Below, piece by piece: positions 1 through 6,086 of a stretch of DNA of 6,543 nt (its first letter is position 1; each line of letters opens with the position of its first letter). The position numbers were made by a program, and so were the translations under genes. The DNA is taken from positions 1 to 6,543 of the forward strand of contig CANETG010000153.1 of the NCBI GenBank assembly GCA_947440875.1, read 5' to 3'. The notes below the pieces were generated by a model, which searched no databases, was not told where the DNA came from, and saw only the letters and a program-made list of their open reading frames with translations. Source of the stretch: Bacteriovoracaceae bacterium (GTDB lineage Bacteria; Bdellovibrionota; Bacteriovoracia; Bacteriovoracales; Bacteriovoracaceae).

Positions 1-1156
1 CACCCAACTCATGCCACGGAGAAGACGCCGGGAGAAGACGTGAAGACTGCTTAAGGTTCTGAGAAGGTTCAATCGTATTCACAAACGACTCTTGAAAAAA
101 TCCGAGTGGATAATTCATTCCCATCCAGCTAGCGGAATCAGTCGAGAAGTATTTTTCTCGACAACCTTTTACCTGGGCAAGCTGGCAATCGAGCGGGGTC
201 AGCTGGTAATCAGGGTTAATTCTCGCCATGCCTAAAAATGTTTTGGAATGATCTCTTTGCCAGGGTGTCTGTGCGCGCACAACTTTTAAGGGACGTAGAT
301 TTTTAAAGTCTGTCGGAGTCATCGAAGCGGCATCCGCTAGCTCGGCTGAGAGAAGTCGCTTTCCAAAGTAAGCGCAGTATTCTTTTTGCGACTCAATCGA
401 GATTAACGAAGGCTTGGGCCACAGTGTTCTATCGGAGATAATCTTCTCCGCTTGATTTTTGAGAACGAGCCACTCGTTGACCATCTGATTCGTGACATAG
501 AATCGATCGATGAAGATTCGTCGTCCAAAATTATCCCAGATAAAACCTTCACCACTAGGGGGTCTTTTTCCGTAGCCATAGATTCGTTCGGGTAAGTAAG
601 TATCCCTACAAGTATCCGTGAGGAGTAAAGTTTGAGAGAGTCCTGGAATTTGCTTTACCGAAAGTTCTATTTTGTAACCGTAGTGGAGATTTAGCCCTGT
701 GCCTGAAAGTTTCGTCATCGAGTAATAACGGGAAAAGCGAGAATAAGCAGGGATCGCCTCGAAAGAGGGATTCGCCTTCACTTCATATATCTGACCAAAG
801 AGCTCCACCTTGACGGATGGATTTTGTCCCGGAACTCCACCTTGCCAAAAGCACTGCCAAAAATGCGGTTGGCAATTGTAGTAACTTCCACCCACCGTTT
901 TATCTACAATGATCTCTTCTTTACACTGAGTGGAGCTTTTGATGAAGGATTGACCTTGAGTCCAGAGTTTAAGGATGTCTGGTTCAGCTGCACGAATAAT
1001 TTCTGAAAAAAGCTTATCGTCAGTGTCAGGCTTGACTCTGGCAGATTGTACTTCTCTCTCACTCCTGAAGAAGAGCAAAATAATCCCTACGACACTGAGG
1101 GTCCCCAAGAAGATAATTATCTTTGGTATAATGGAAGCACGAGAAGCCCTTTTCAC
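1..1156 (-). CDS. Membrane-anchored FGE/SUMF1-domain protein, 3' end cut by window edge
   Basis: The minus strand is open from a GTG at 1156-1154 to the left edge, giving 385 residues with no stop. Residues 1-8 are basic (MKRASRAS) and residues 13-30 form one hydrophobic helix, suggesting an N-terminal anchor with the remainder outside the inner membrane. Residues about 35-205 are unassigned and contain Cys78, Cys95, Cys102 and Cys183, which might form disulphides. From about residue 207 the sequence resembles the start of the formylglycine-generating-enzyme/sulfatase-modifying fold: IDRFYVTNQMVNEW (216-229) matches the family's 'D.yeVTn.qy..F' opening, and CAYFGKRLLSAELADAA (261-277) matches its 'yc.w.GkRLPtEaEWe.AAR' segment. 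The C-terminal part, where the catalytic cysteines of true FGE lie, is outside the window, so enzyme activity cannot be judged; many bacterial members are non-catalytic or ligand-binding. An in-frame TAG at 1168-1166 means GTG is the most upstream possible start; no ribosome-binding site is seen. Confidence 0.82.
   Translation of the reverse strand, partial: MKRASRASIIPKIIIFLGTLSVVGIILLFFRSEREVQSARVKPDTDDKLFSEIIRAAEPDILKLWTQGQSFIKSSTQCKEEIIVDKTVGGSYYNCQPHFWQCFWQGGVPGQNPSVKVELFGQIYEVKANPSFEAIPAYSRFSRYYSMTKLSGTGLNLHYGYKIELSVKQIPGLSQTLLLTDTCRDTYLPERIYGYGKRPPSGEGFIWDNFGRRIFIDRFYVTNQMVNEWLVLKNQAEKIISDRTLWPKPSLISIESQKEYCAYFGKRLLSAELADAASMTPTDFKNLRPLKVVRAQTPWQRDHSKTFLGMARINPDYQLTPLDCQLAQVKGCREKYFSTDSASWMGMNYPLGFFQESFVNTIEPSQNLKQSSRLLPASSPWHELG
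1124..1132 (+). promoter_or_regulatory. Extended -10 promoter for prkA
   Basis: TGGTATAAT is a perfect TATAAT hexamer (1127-1132) preceded by the extended -10 element TGn. No convincing -35 lies at the right distance (CCCAAG with a 17-nt spacer), which is common for extended -10 promoters. Predicted initiation at about 1139 gives a leader of about 30 nt that contains the AGGA at 1157-1160. The promoter is inside the 5' coding region of the divergent FGE-domain gene. Confidence 0.6.
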
Positions 1157-1160
1157 AGGA
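1157..1160 (+). promoter_or_regulatory. prkA: Ribosome-binding site that fixes the prkA start
   Basis: AGGA is followed by 9 nt and then ATG at 1170. The in-frame ATG at 1131 has no such site and itself lies inside the TATAAT element. The in-frame ATG at 975 would put 65 extra residues inside the opposing gene. The start at 1170 is therefore preferred. Confidence 0.65.
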
Positions 1161-1164
1161 CCAG

Positions 1165-1192
1165 ACTATATGAAATGGATCGAAGAAGTAAA
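1165..1192 (-). promoter_or_regulatory. Possible promoter of the FGE-domain gene
   Basis: On the minus strand TTTACT (1192-1187, 4/6 to the -35 consensus) lies 16 nt before TATAGT (1170-1165, 5/6 to the -10 consensus). Predicted initiation at about 1158 would be only a couple of bases before the GTG start at 1156, giving a leaderless or nearly leaderless mRNA. That fits the absence of a Shine-Dalgarno sequence. The whole site lies within the first codons and leader of prkA. This is a pattern match only. Confidence 0.33.
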
Positions 1193-3365
1193 TAAAGAAG
1201 AAGGCCGGTACAACAACGTGCTGGCCTTCGACGACTACATGAACTTATTTGAAAAAAATCCCGCCAAGGAAGTGCGGCCATCAAACATTTACCTGCGAGA
1301 CATGTTTGATTATTTCGGTGAAAATCCGAACGGAAGCTATTCATTGTTTACGAAAGATCATGCGGATGCTCCCCCCGTTCATGGGCAAATTAAAACCCAA
1401 AAAAGAATTTACCAGTTCCTTCAAAACTTCATGGAAGAAGGATTCAACAACAAATTTATTCTGCTCGTGGGGCCGAATGGTTCATCAAAATCAAGTCTCG
1501 TAAAAAAAATCATGCTCTCCACAGAAGATTATTCATCCACAGACGAAGGCGCACTCTTTTCCTTCAGCTGGATTTTTCCTATCGATCAATTTGTAAAAGG
1601 TTCATTGGGGCTCGGTGGAGTAGTGTCTGATAAAAATCTGACTTCATACGCATTCCTAGAAGATAAAGACATAAGTGCCATCATTACTTCTGAACTGAAA
1701 GATCATCCACTTCTTTTGATCCCGATAAAAACCAGACAGAAGATGATTGAGGATGCTTTCAAGAAAGATCAATCGCGGATGGAAACGATCCGTAAGTCTT
1801 ACCTCTACAACGGTGACCTTTCCAATCGGAATCGTCTGATCTTCGATGCTCTCCTTAAAAACTATAAGGGGAGTTACCTCGATGTCTTTAAGCACATCCG
1901 AGTGGAAAGACTCAACATCAATCGTCGTTATTCTATTGGGGCAACGACAATTGAGCCACAACTCCATGTGGATGCTCAACTTCAGCAAATTACGATGGAC
2001 AGAAGACTCGCCAGTCTTCCGCCAAGTCTCCAGTCACTGAATCTATTTTCTTTATCGGGTGAAGTTGTACTCGCCAATCGCGGAATTCTTGAATTCTCAG
2101 ACTTACTGAAGCGCCCGCTCGATACTTTCAAATATCTATTAATGACCATGGAATCAAAGACGATCAATCTTCACGGTATTCTTACGGAACTCGACATCTT
2201 CTTTATCGGCTCATCGAATGAAATACATTTCGCGGCTTTCAAGCAGCATCCAGACTTCAATTCCTTTAAGGGAAGATTTAACTTCCTTCGAGTCCCTTAT
2301 CTCATGAGTTACAGAGAAGAAGAAAAAATTTATAACGAACAAATCTCAAAACTCAAAGACGAAGCCTCTTTTGAGCCACACTCCCTGTCAGCTCTCTGTC
2401 TTTGGTCAGTGATGACTCGGATGCGTGCACCCGTGGCAAAAAATTACCGAGATGAAAAACTTGGTAAGATCAGTGAAGCTCTTTCACCGCTAGAGAAATG
2501 TCTTCTCTATGCAGATAAAGAAACTCCAGACACTTTCGATTCTGAATCAAGACAGATTCTGAAAATGGGTGTCGACGATGTCCTTAATGAATACGACAAC
2601 GATTCGATGTATGAAGGAAAGTTTGGGATTTCCCCACGAGAAGTTAAGCAAATCATTTACGATCTCGCTTACAACCATCGCAATGTCACTTTCATAGAAG
2701 TTCTGGAATATTTAAAAGAGCTTCAGGAGAAGAAATCGGAATATGACTTCCTAAATATTTCTCACCAAAATGAATATCATAACCCTCGTAAGTTTATCGA
2801 TTTGATTGAAACTTGGAACCTAGATATTTTAGATAATGAAGTTCGTGAATCGCTTGGACTTGTGGATGATCGTTCCTACGAGGATTACATCTCTCGTTAC
2901 ATTCTTTCCATAAACGCCATCATTAAAGGTGAAAAAGTAAAAAATAATGTAACTGGAAAGTTTGAACAGCCCGATTCGTATTTCATCAAAGAGTTCGAAA
3001 GTAATATTCACGTCAATGAAGTGCCTGAAAAATTTCGATCAAACCTTATTGCTCGGCTCGGTGCCTATGCTCTCGATAATAAGGGCAAAGCAATCGTTTA
3101 TGGAGATGTCTTTGTAGACATCGTTCACCTTCTCCAGGAATCATTCCGGAAAGAGCAGAAGAAAATCATCGATAAGATTGGCAAGAATCTAGTCCTCTAT
3201 CTGGATGAGAAAAAAGAAAGTGCCAATCACAACATTGATCATGATGTACGGGAGCAAATCATTATGGTGGTGAAGAGTCTTCAGAACAAATATCACTATT
3301 CAGAAAATGGAGCGATCTCTTCGCTTCAATATCTTCTCAAAATGCGATATGACACTCAGAAATGA
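1170..3365 (+). CDS. prkA: PrkA-family serine protein kinase (AAA-type)
   Basis: This 731-residue protein belongs to the PrkA/YeaG family, cytoplasmic Ser/Thr kinases built on an AAA ATPase fold and linked in other bacteria to starvation, stress and sporulation responses. The AAA_PrkA region spans roughly residues 20-400. Walker A is GPNGSSKSS (101-109, Lys107). An ANRGILEFSD segment (302-311, Glu308) corresponds to the Walker B region, GSSNE (347-351) to sensor 1, and FKGRFNFLRVPY follows. The PrkA C-terminal domain covers roughly 420-715, including the typical EGKFGISPREVKQII segment. It is longer than E. coli YeaG (644 residues), consistent with the long form I associate with deltaproteobacteria. 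The segment after DHPLLLIP, where Bacillus-type PrkA carries a CPxC-like cysteine pair, has no cysteine here. Its stop overlaps the next gene by ATGA. The usual YeaH and SpoVR/YcgB partners are not adjacent. The substrate is unknown. Confidence 0.95.
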   Translation: MKWIEEVNKEEGRYNNVLAFDDYMNLFEKNPAKEVRPSNIYLRDMFDYFGENPNGSYSLFTKDHADAPPVHGQIKTQKRIYQFLQNFMEEGFNNKFILLVGPNGSSKSSLVKKIMLSTEDYSSTDEGALFSFSWIFPIDQFVKGSLGLGGVVSDKNLTSYAFLEDKDISAIITSELKDHPLLLIPIKTRQKMIEDAFKKDQSRMETIRKSYLYNGDLSNRNRLIFDALLKNYKGSYLDVFKHIRVERLNINRRYSIGATTIEPQLHVDAQLQQITMDRRLASLPPSLQSLNLFSLSGEVVLANRGILEFSDLLKRPLDTFKYLLMTMESKTINLHGILTELDIFFIGSSNEIHFAAFKQHPDFNSFKGRFNFLRVPYLMSYREEEKIYNEQISKLKDEASFEPHSLSALCLWSVMTRMRAPVAKNYRDEKLGKISEALSPLEKCLLYADKETPDTFDSESRQILKMGVDDVLNEYDNDSMYEGKFGISPREVKQIIYDLAYNHRNVTFIEVLEYLKELQEKKSEYDFLNISHQNEYHNPRKFIDLIETWNLDILDNEVRESLGLVDDRSYEDYISRYILSINAIIKGEKVKNNVTGKFEQPDSYFIKEFESNIHVNEVPEKFRSNLIARLGAYALDNKGKAIVYGDVFVDIVHLLQESFRKEQKKIIDKIGKNLVLYLDEKKESANHNIDHDVREQIIMVVKSLQNKYHYSENGAISSLQYLLKMRYDTQK

Positions 3366-4429
3366 GTGAAATAAAGAAATCCTTTACAACCGAAAAATAC
3401 GTCGTTTCCCATCCTGTTCAATTAGAGCAGGATGGGTGGCGACTCGATCAGTTTGTCATGAAATGCATGCCCACTTTGTCGCGCGAATTTCTGAAAAAGA
3501 AAATAGATAAGGGTGAAGTAGAGATCTCTGGAAGAAAGTCTCCACATAAGCCAAGTGTCAAAGTTCATTTCGGTGAACGAATCACTATCACCACTCACAA
3601 TGACGGGATGATCGAAGAAGAATTCTGGTACGGAAAAGTTGTTCCTAAAACAGCTGAGCCCACAATCATTTTTGAGGACATAGGCCTTCTCGCTACCAAC
3701 AAGCCACCCTATATGATCACTCATCCGGCAGGGAAAAATCTTTTTTACTGTGCGACTGTTTTCTTTGAGACCATTTATAAAAAAACAATTCACTCCATTC
3801 ATCGCTTAGATAGAGAGACTTCAGGAATTCTTCTCCTCGCAAAAAATCCTCAGACCGCACAGCAAGTAGCGGTCCTTTTCGAAGAAGACAAGGTCAGGAA
3901 GTGCTATTTCTTTATTGCGCATAAAAATCCTGGTGCGACTCCGTTCCCTTTCACCGCCAAAGAAAAACTCGATCGTAAAGAGGGGGCCATACCCGAGGCG
4001 ATGATGTTTACTTTCCCAGAAGAATCAGAGTTTGGTAAAGAATCTGAAACGCACTTCGAATGCCTCCTCGAAAAAGACGGATACGTACTAGTTCTAGCTT
4101 TTCCTTTAACCGGAAGGCAGCATCAAATCCGTGTTCATGCTGCAGCTCATGGGTATCCTCTCCTCGGGGATAAACTCTATAATGGTGACCCCGGTGTCTT
4201 CCTGAGATTTAAAGACAACAAAGCCTCTGACGAGGATCATGAGAAGATGCAAATTCCCCGGCAAGCACTTCACGCTGCGGCCTTAAAACTTCTCTATTTG
4301 GGTAAGCAGAAACATTTCATTGCTCCCCTCCCTGCCGATCTGACGGATTGGTTGGAAGAAAAACTTGATTTAAAGTTTTCGGAAGTAGAGCTGTTGATGG
4401 AAAAAAGAATCCTAGAATTCCTGAGCTAA
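3362..4429 (+). CDS. RluA-family RNA pseudouridine synthase
   Basis: This 355-residue cytoplasmic enzyme is predicted to isomerise specific uridines in rRNA or tRNA to pseudouridine. An S4 RNA-binding domain lies at about 25-78 (RLDQFV at 27-32, then the REFLKKKIDKGEVEISG helix-turn). The catalytic domain follows: an LLATNKP strand, the signature HRLDRETSG at 147-155 with catalytic Asp150, and the conserved GRQHQIRVH at 251-259. S4-plus-catalytic architecture matches the RluC/RluD/RluB-neighbour type, but the exact target base cannot be read from sequence, so no RluC or RluD symbol is given. ATG 3362 overlaps the prkA stop (ATGA), with only a weak upstream purine stretch, so translational coupling to prkA is likely. 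The reading frame contains a strong RNA hairpin at codons 16-25. Its end overlaps the opposing phosphatase gene by 18 bp. Confidence 0.94.
   Translation: MSEIKKSFTTEKYVVSHPVQLEQDGWRLDQFVMKCMPTLSREFLKKKIDKGEVEISGRKSPHKPSVKVHFGERITITTHNDGMIEEEFWYGKVVPKTAEPTIIFEDIGLLATNKPPYMITHPAGKNLFYCATVFFETIYKKTIHSIHRLDRETSGILLLAKNPQTAQQVAVLFEEDKVRKCYFFIAHKNPGATPFPFTAKEKLDRKEGAIPEAMMFTFPEESEFGKESETHFECLLEKDGYVLVLAFPLTGRQHQIRVHAAAHGYPLLGDKLYNGDPGVFLRFKDNKASDEDHEKMQIPRQALHAAALKLLYLGKQKHFIAPLPADLTDWLEEKLDLKFSEVELLMEKRILEFLS
3408..3436 (+). other. Strong RNA hairpin inside the pseudouridine synthase reading frame
   Basis: Left arm CCCATCCTGTTC (3408-3419), loop AATTA (3420-3424), right arm GAGCAGGATGGG (3425-3436). 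As RNA this forms 12 consecutive pairs, 11 Watson-Crick and one U-G (3417-3427). It begins 46 nt after the start codon and encodes residues of the segment just before the S4 domain. It is not followed by a T-run, so it is not a standard terminator. Any role is inference. Confidence 0.75.
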
Positions 4430-5143
4430 TGAAAGCTTTCGAATAAAATTTAAAACACCTGAAGAACCAGCGTTCTCTGCACCTTCAAGAATTATTCTCG
4501 GCTTATACTTTAATTTATGCAAACAGTGCTTAATGTTACTCACACCAACTGAATTGTGGAATAGCTCGAACATGCTCTCATCATTGGGCGCATCACCGAA
4601 GAACCAACAGTCCTCGTGCTTTAAGTCTGGGCGATACTTCTCGAGGAAGTGCTTCACACCTAAATACTTCGAAATATTTCCACACCAAAAATTAATGTGC
4701 ACATTTGATTTCGAAAAATTGATATCTTCTTTCCGCATGAAATCCATCACCAGGTCAATCCACGATTCATCCATGAGGTGAAATTCAATAGCACGATCAG
4801 AAAGCCTGCCAAAACTATCAACGGACAGTGGAACGTGGGGGTATTGTTGTTGAAGATCAATAGTAAATTTTTTTAATCGCTCGAGCTCAGCTGGTGAAAC
4901 TAGTGGCTCTTCCACGATTTCACCTCGGCTATCGAGGTAACAAATCACACCCCCGCCTTCCATGATGCAAGCTTTGAAAGGAAAGTGTGTCAGAAAGAAA
5001 TGTCCCCAGGACAGAGACCTTCCGGAAACAATAATCAGTTCTTGATTGTTATTTTTAGCGTGATCAATGATGTCGAAAAATTCTCGCGTAAGTTGGCACC
5101 CTTCTTTCGTGAGAGTCCCGTCAAAATCTGAAAAAAGAATCAT
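4412..5143 (-). CDS. HAD-superfamily phosphatase (IIB-type, Cof/sucrose- or mannosylphosphoglycerate-phosphatase-like)
   Basis: This 243-residue soluble protein carries all four HAD motifs. Motif I is DFDGT (Asp6 nucleophile, Asp8), motif II is IIVSGRS (Ser40), motif III is probably Lys159 in the SKYLGVKHF segment, and motif IV is GDAPND (183-188, Asp184 and Asp188). The cap inserted between motifs II and III (about 75-150) fits the C2 (IIB) class, whose known members hydrolyse sugar phosphates, phosphoglycerate derivatives or cofactor phosphates. The substrate here cannot be assigned. ATG 5143-5141 is preceded by a GGAA ribosome-binding site 4 nt upstream. It starts one nucleotide after the stop of the upstream exported-protein gene, so the two are very probably co-transcribed. 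Its 3' end overlaps the convergent pseudouridine synthase gene by 18 bp. Confidence 0.9.
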   Translation of the reverse strand: MILFSDFDGTLTKEGCQLTREFFDIIDHAKNNNQELIIVSGRSLSWGHFFLTHFPFKACIMEGGGVICYLDSRGEIVEEPLVSPAELERLKKFTIDLQQQYPHVPLSVDSFGRLSDRAIEFHLMDESWIDLVMDFMRKEDINFSKSNVHINFWCGNISKYLGVKHFLEKYRPDLKHEDCWFFGDAPNDESMFELFHNSVGVSNIKHCLHKLKYKPRIILEGAENAGSSGVLNFIRKLSLAQEF

Positions 5144-5144
5144 T

Positions 5145-5741
5145 TTATTTCCATACCCATGAGATTAAAGCGCCGATGCTATCCGAAGACGCTCCAAGAT
5201 TCTTATTTGCTTCAAGAGAAAAGACAAGTCTCTCTTGGCTATCTGGGAGGACCATACTCGCACCAAATGTAAGTGATGAGTAAAAAACAAACTCCTGCGA
5301 CTCGCTTTCTAAGCGTATTCCGTTGGGAAGAGAGAAGTAGGGAAAAATTTCTTTTCCCATGGTCGCGATTCCTTTTCTGAGAGTCGGAGCAGCTCCTATT
5401 AAAGTCGCAGATTCGCCTTCGAATGAGATTTGCTTAGCATAAGGCTTCACTGAAATGCGTGGTTGATTGATGTCTTCTCTCTGCACCTCAAAGTCCACGC
5501 CAGCACCTAGGATCATTCCACGCGAGTCTTGTCCGCCCGCTGCGGAGACATCTAAAAGATTTCCCTTAAACTCCTGAGTGTAGCGAACCCCTGCACCCAT
5601 TTCATTTCTTTGGCTCATGTAGCCCGTCATTTCAGCGGATAGTACTCGGGCCTCATCATTTAATGGGTGAGTAGTTACTCCGACGATGGAAGCAAAACTA
5701 TGGGCGGAAACGAGGAAAAGAAAAACGGTTATGGTTTTCAT
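5145..5741 (-). CDS. Small exported protein, possible outer-membrane beta-barrel
   Basis: The preferred product has 198 residues, starting at ATG 5741-5739. It opens with a clear signal peptide (MKTITVFLFLVSAHSFA, predicted cleavage after Ala17 with Ser at -3). The mature part has no long hydrophobic helix and reads as alternating, glycine- and aromatic-rich stretches (for example GAGVRYTQEF, GMILGAGVDFEV, FVFYSSLTFGASMV, RLVFSLEANKNLG), ending in a strand-like GALISWVWK. This suits a small 8-strand-like outer-membrane barrel, although the last residue is Lys rather than the usual Phe/Trp. The frame could extend upstream to ATG 5852, but that would bury the signal peptide and run across the tRNA promoter, so I reject it. 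I do not recognise a specific family. It lies directly upstream of the HAD phosphatase gene, with a 1-nt gap. Confidence 0.68.
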   Translation of the reverse strand: MKTITVFLFLVSAHSFASIVGVTTHPLNDEARVLSAEMTGYMSQRNEMGAGVRYTQEFKGNLLDVSAAGGQDSRGMILGAGVDFEVQREDINQPRISVKPYAKQISFEGESATLIGAAPTLRKGIATMGKEIFPYFSLPNGIRLESESQEFVFYSSLTFGASMVLPDSQERLVFSLEANKNLGASSDSIGALISWVWK

Positions 5742-5744
5742 TCT

Positions 5745-5807
5745 TTTATTATCCGTTGCCTTAGAAAAAAAACAATAAGTTATCTCAGGTGTGAGGAAAA
5801 AAATAAC
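5745..5807 (-). promoter_or_regulatory. Leader of the exported-protein/phosphatase pair, with terminator-like hairpin and -10-like hexamer
   Basis: Reading the minus strand, GTTAT (5807-5803) and CTCA (5795-5792) can pair with TGAG (5787-5784) and ATAAC (5783-5779), leaving a 7-nt bulge. This is followed by TTATTG and a run of eight T. GATAAT (5753-5748) then sits 6 nt before the ATG at 5741. It has only a poor -35 partner (TTGTTT with a 16-nt spacer). The hairpin could stop antisense transcription arriving from the tRNA side or act as an attenuator; the hexamer could start a leaderless mRNA. Both readings are weak. Confidence 0.28.
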
Positions 5808-5831
5808 GCAGAGAAAACACTCGAGATACCA

Positions 5832-5860
5832 TTGACTTAGCCTCGCAACCACTTTAGATT
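5832..5860 (+). promoter_or_regulatory. Promoter of tRNA-His
   Basis: TTGACT (5832-5837, 5/6 to the -35 consensus) and TAGATT (5855-5860, 4/6 to the -10 consensus) are separated by exactly 17 nt. Predicted initiation near 5867 leaves a short 5' leader of about 8 nt before the mature tRNA at 5875, as is usual for single tRNA genes. Confidence 0.7.
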
Positions 5861-5874
5861 ACTGATTCTTCTGT

Positions 5875-5951
5875 GGTGGCCGTAGTTCAGTTGGTAGAGC
5901 GCCAGATTGTGATTCTGGTTGTCGTGGGTTCGAGCCCCATCGGTCACCCCA
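5875..5951 (+). tRNA. tRNA-His, anticodon GUG, CCA encoded
   Basis: The full cloverleaf can be drawn. The acceptor arm is GTGGCCG (5876-5882) with CGGTCAC (5941-5947). The extra 5' G(-1) at 5875 faces discriminator C at 5948, the identity element unique to bacterial tRNA-His. The D arm is GTTC...GAGC. The anticodon stem CCAGA/TCTGG encloses loop TTGTGAT with anticodon GTG (5909-5911). The variable region is TTGTC and the T arm is GTGGG-TTCGAGC-CCCAT. CCA is encoded at 5949-5951. All key bases for histidine identity are present, so the gene looks functional. No IS or phage insertion is seen at its 3' end. Confidence 0.98.
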
Positions 5952-5983
5952 TTTAATACTTCATAAACTAATCGACAATCAAA

Positions 5984-6003
5984 GCCACGCCCTAGGGCGT
6001 GGC
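5984..6003. repeat. Perfect 20-bp palindrome downstream of tRNA-His
   Basis: GCCACGCCCT (5984-5993) is followed directly by its exact reverse complement. As RNA it can form an 8-bp GC-rich stem with a CUAG tetraloop. On the plus strand it is followed by AACAGCAAAC, with no T-run. On the minus strand it is followed by TTTGATTGT, only weakly T-rich. It could be a poor intrinsic terminator or 3' processing hairpin for the tRNA transcript 32 nt after CCA, or a binding site for a dimeric DNA-binding protein. Confidence 0.85.
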
Positions 6004-6031
6004 AACAGCAAACACAACATTCATAAACACA

Positions 6032-6084
6032 CATCCTGACCCCTTTCGGATTTTTGGGGAGGATGACTTGCGCCCAAAAACGAA
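6032..6084. repeat. Two overlapping, mutually exclusive inverted repeats
   Basis: Hairpin A: CATCCT-ga-CCCC (6032-6043) pairs with GGGGAGGATG (6056-6065), 10 bp with a 2-nt bulge. Hairpin B: TTCG-ga-TTTTTGGG (6045-6058) pairs with CCCAAAAACGAA (6073-6084), 12 bp with a 2-nt bulge. The G-run at 6056-6058 is used in both, so A and B exclude each other. A nearby echo of the 'TGACCC' string occurs at 6038-6043 and 6088-6093. No T-run follows either hairpin on the plus strand. The segment may be a remnant of a REP-like dispersed repeat or a transcribed switch; neither is shown. Confidence 0.6.
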
Positions 6085-6086
6085 GT

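Noticed and set aside
824..1006. A 60-codon plus-strand frame inside the left-edge gene.
   Set aside because: It lies antisense to a frame open for 385 codons with recognisable FGE-like motifs, so it is a shadow.
975..1169. N-terminal extension of PrkA from ATG 975 or ATG 1131.
   Set aside because: The region is the coding start of the opposing FGE-domain gene, the extension (rich in Ser/Lys/Ile) does not look like PrkA, and ATG 1131 overlaps a perfect TATAAT. ATG 1170 has AGGA at good spacing.
1656..1988. A minus-strand 110-codon frame within prkA, and a similar 126-codon one at 3422-3802.
   Set aside because: Both are antisense to frames with clear conserved motifs (PrkA and RluA-family) and show no recognisable domain or ribosome-binding site.
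5742..5852. A 37-residue N-terminal extension of the exported protein from ATG 5852.
   Set aside because: It would place the signal peptide internally and span the tRNA-His promoter. The residues show no family character.
5984..6003. A standard rho-independent terminator for tRNA-His.
   Set aside because: The stem is strong but no T-run follows on the plus strand, so I annotate it only as a palindrome.
5837..6034. A minus-strand 65-codon frame across the tRNA region.
   Set aside because: It is antisense to a complete tRNA-His gene and includes the palindrome; its cysteine-rich start is an artefact of the spacer composition.
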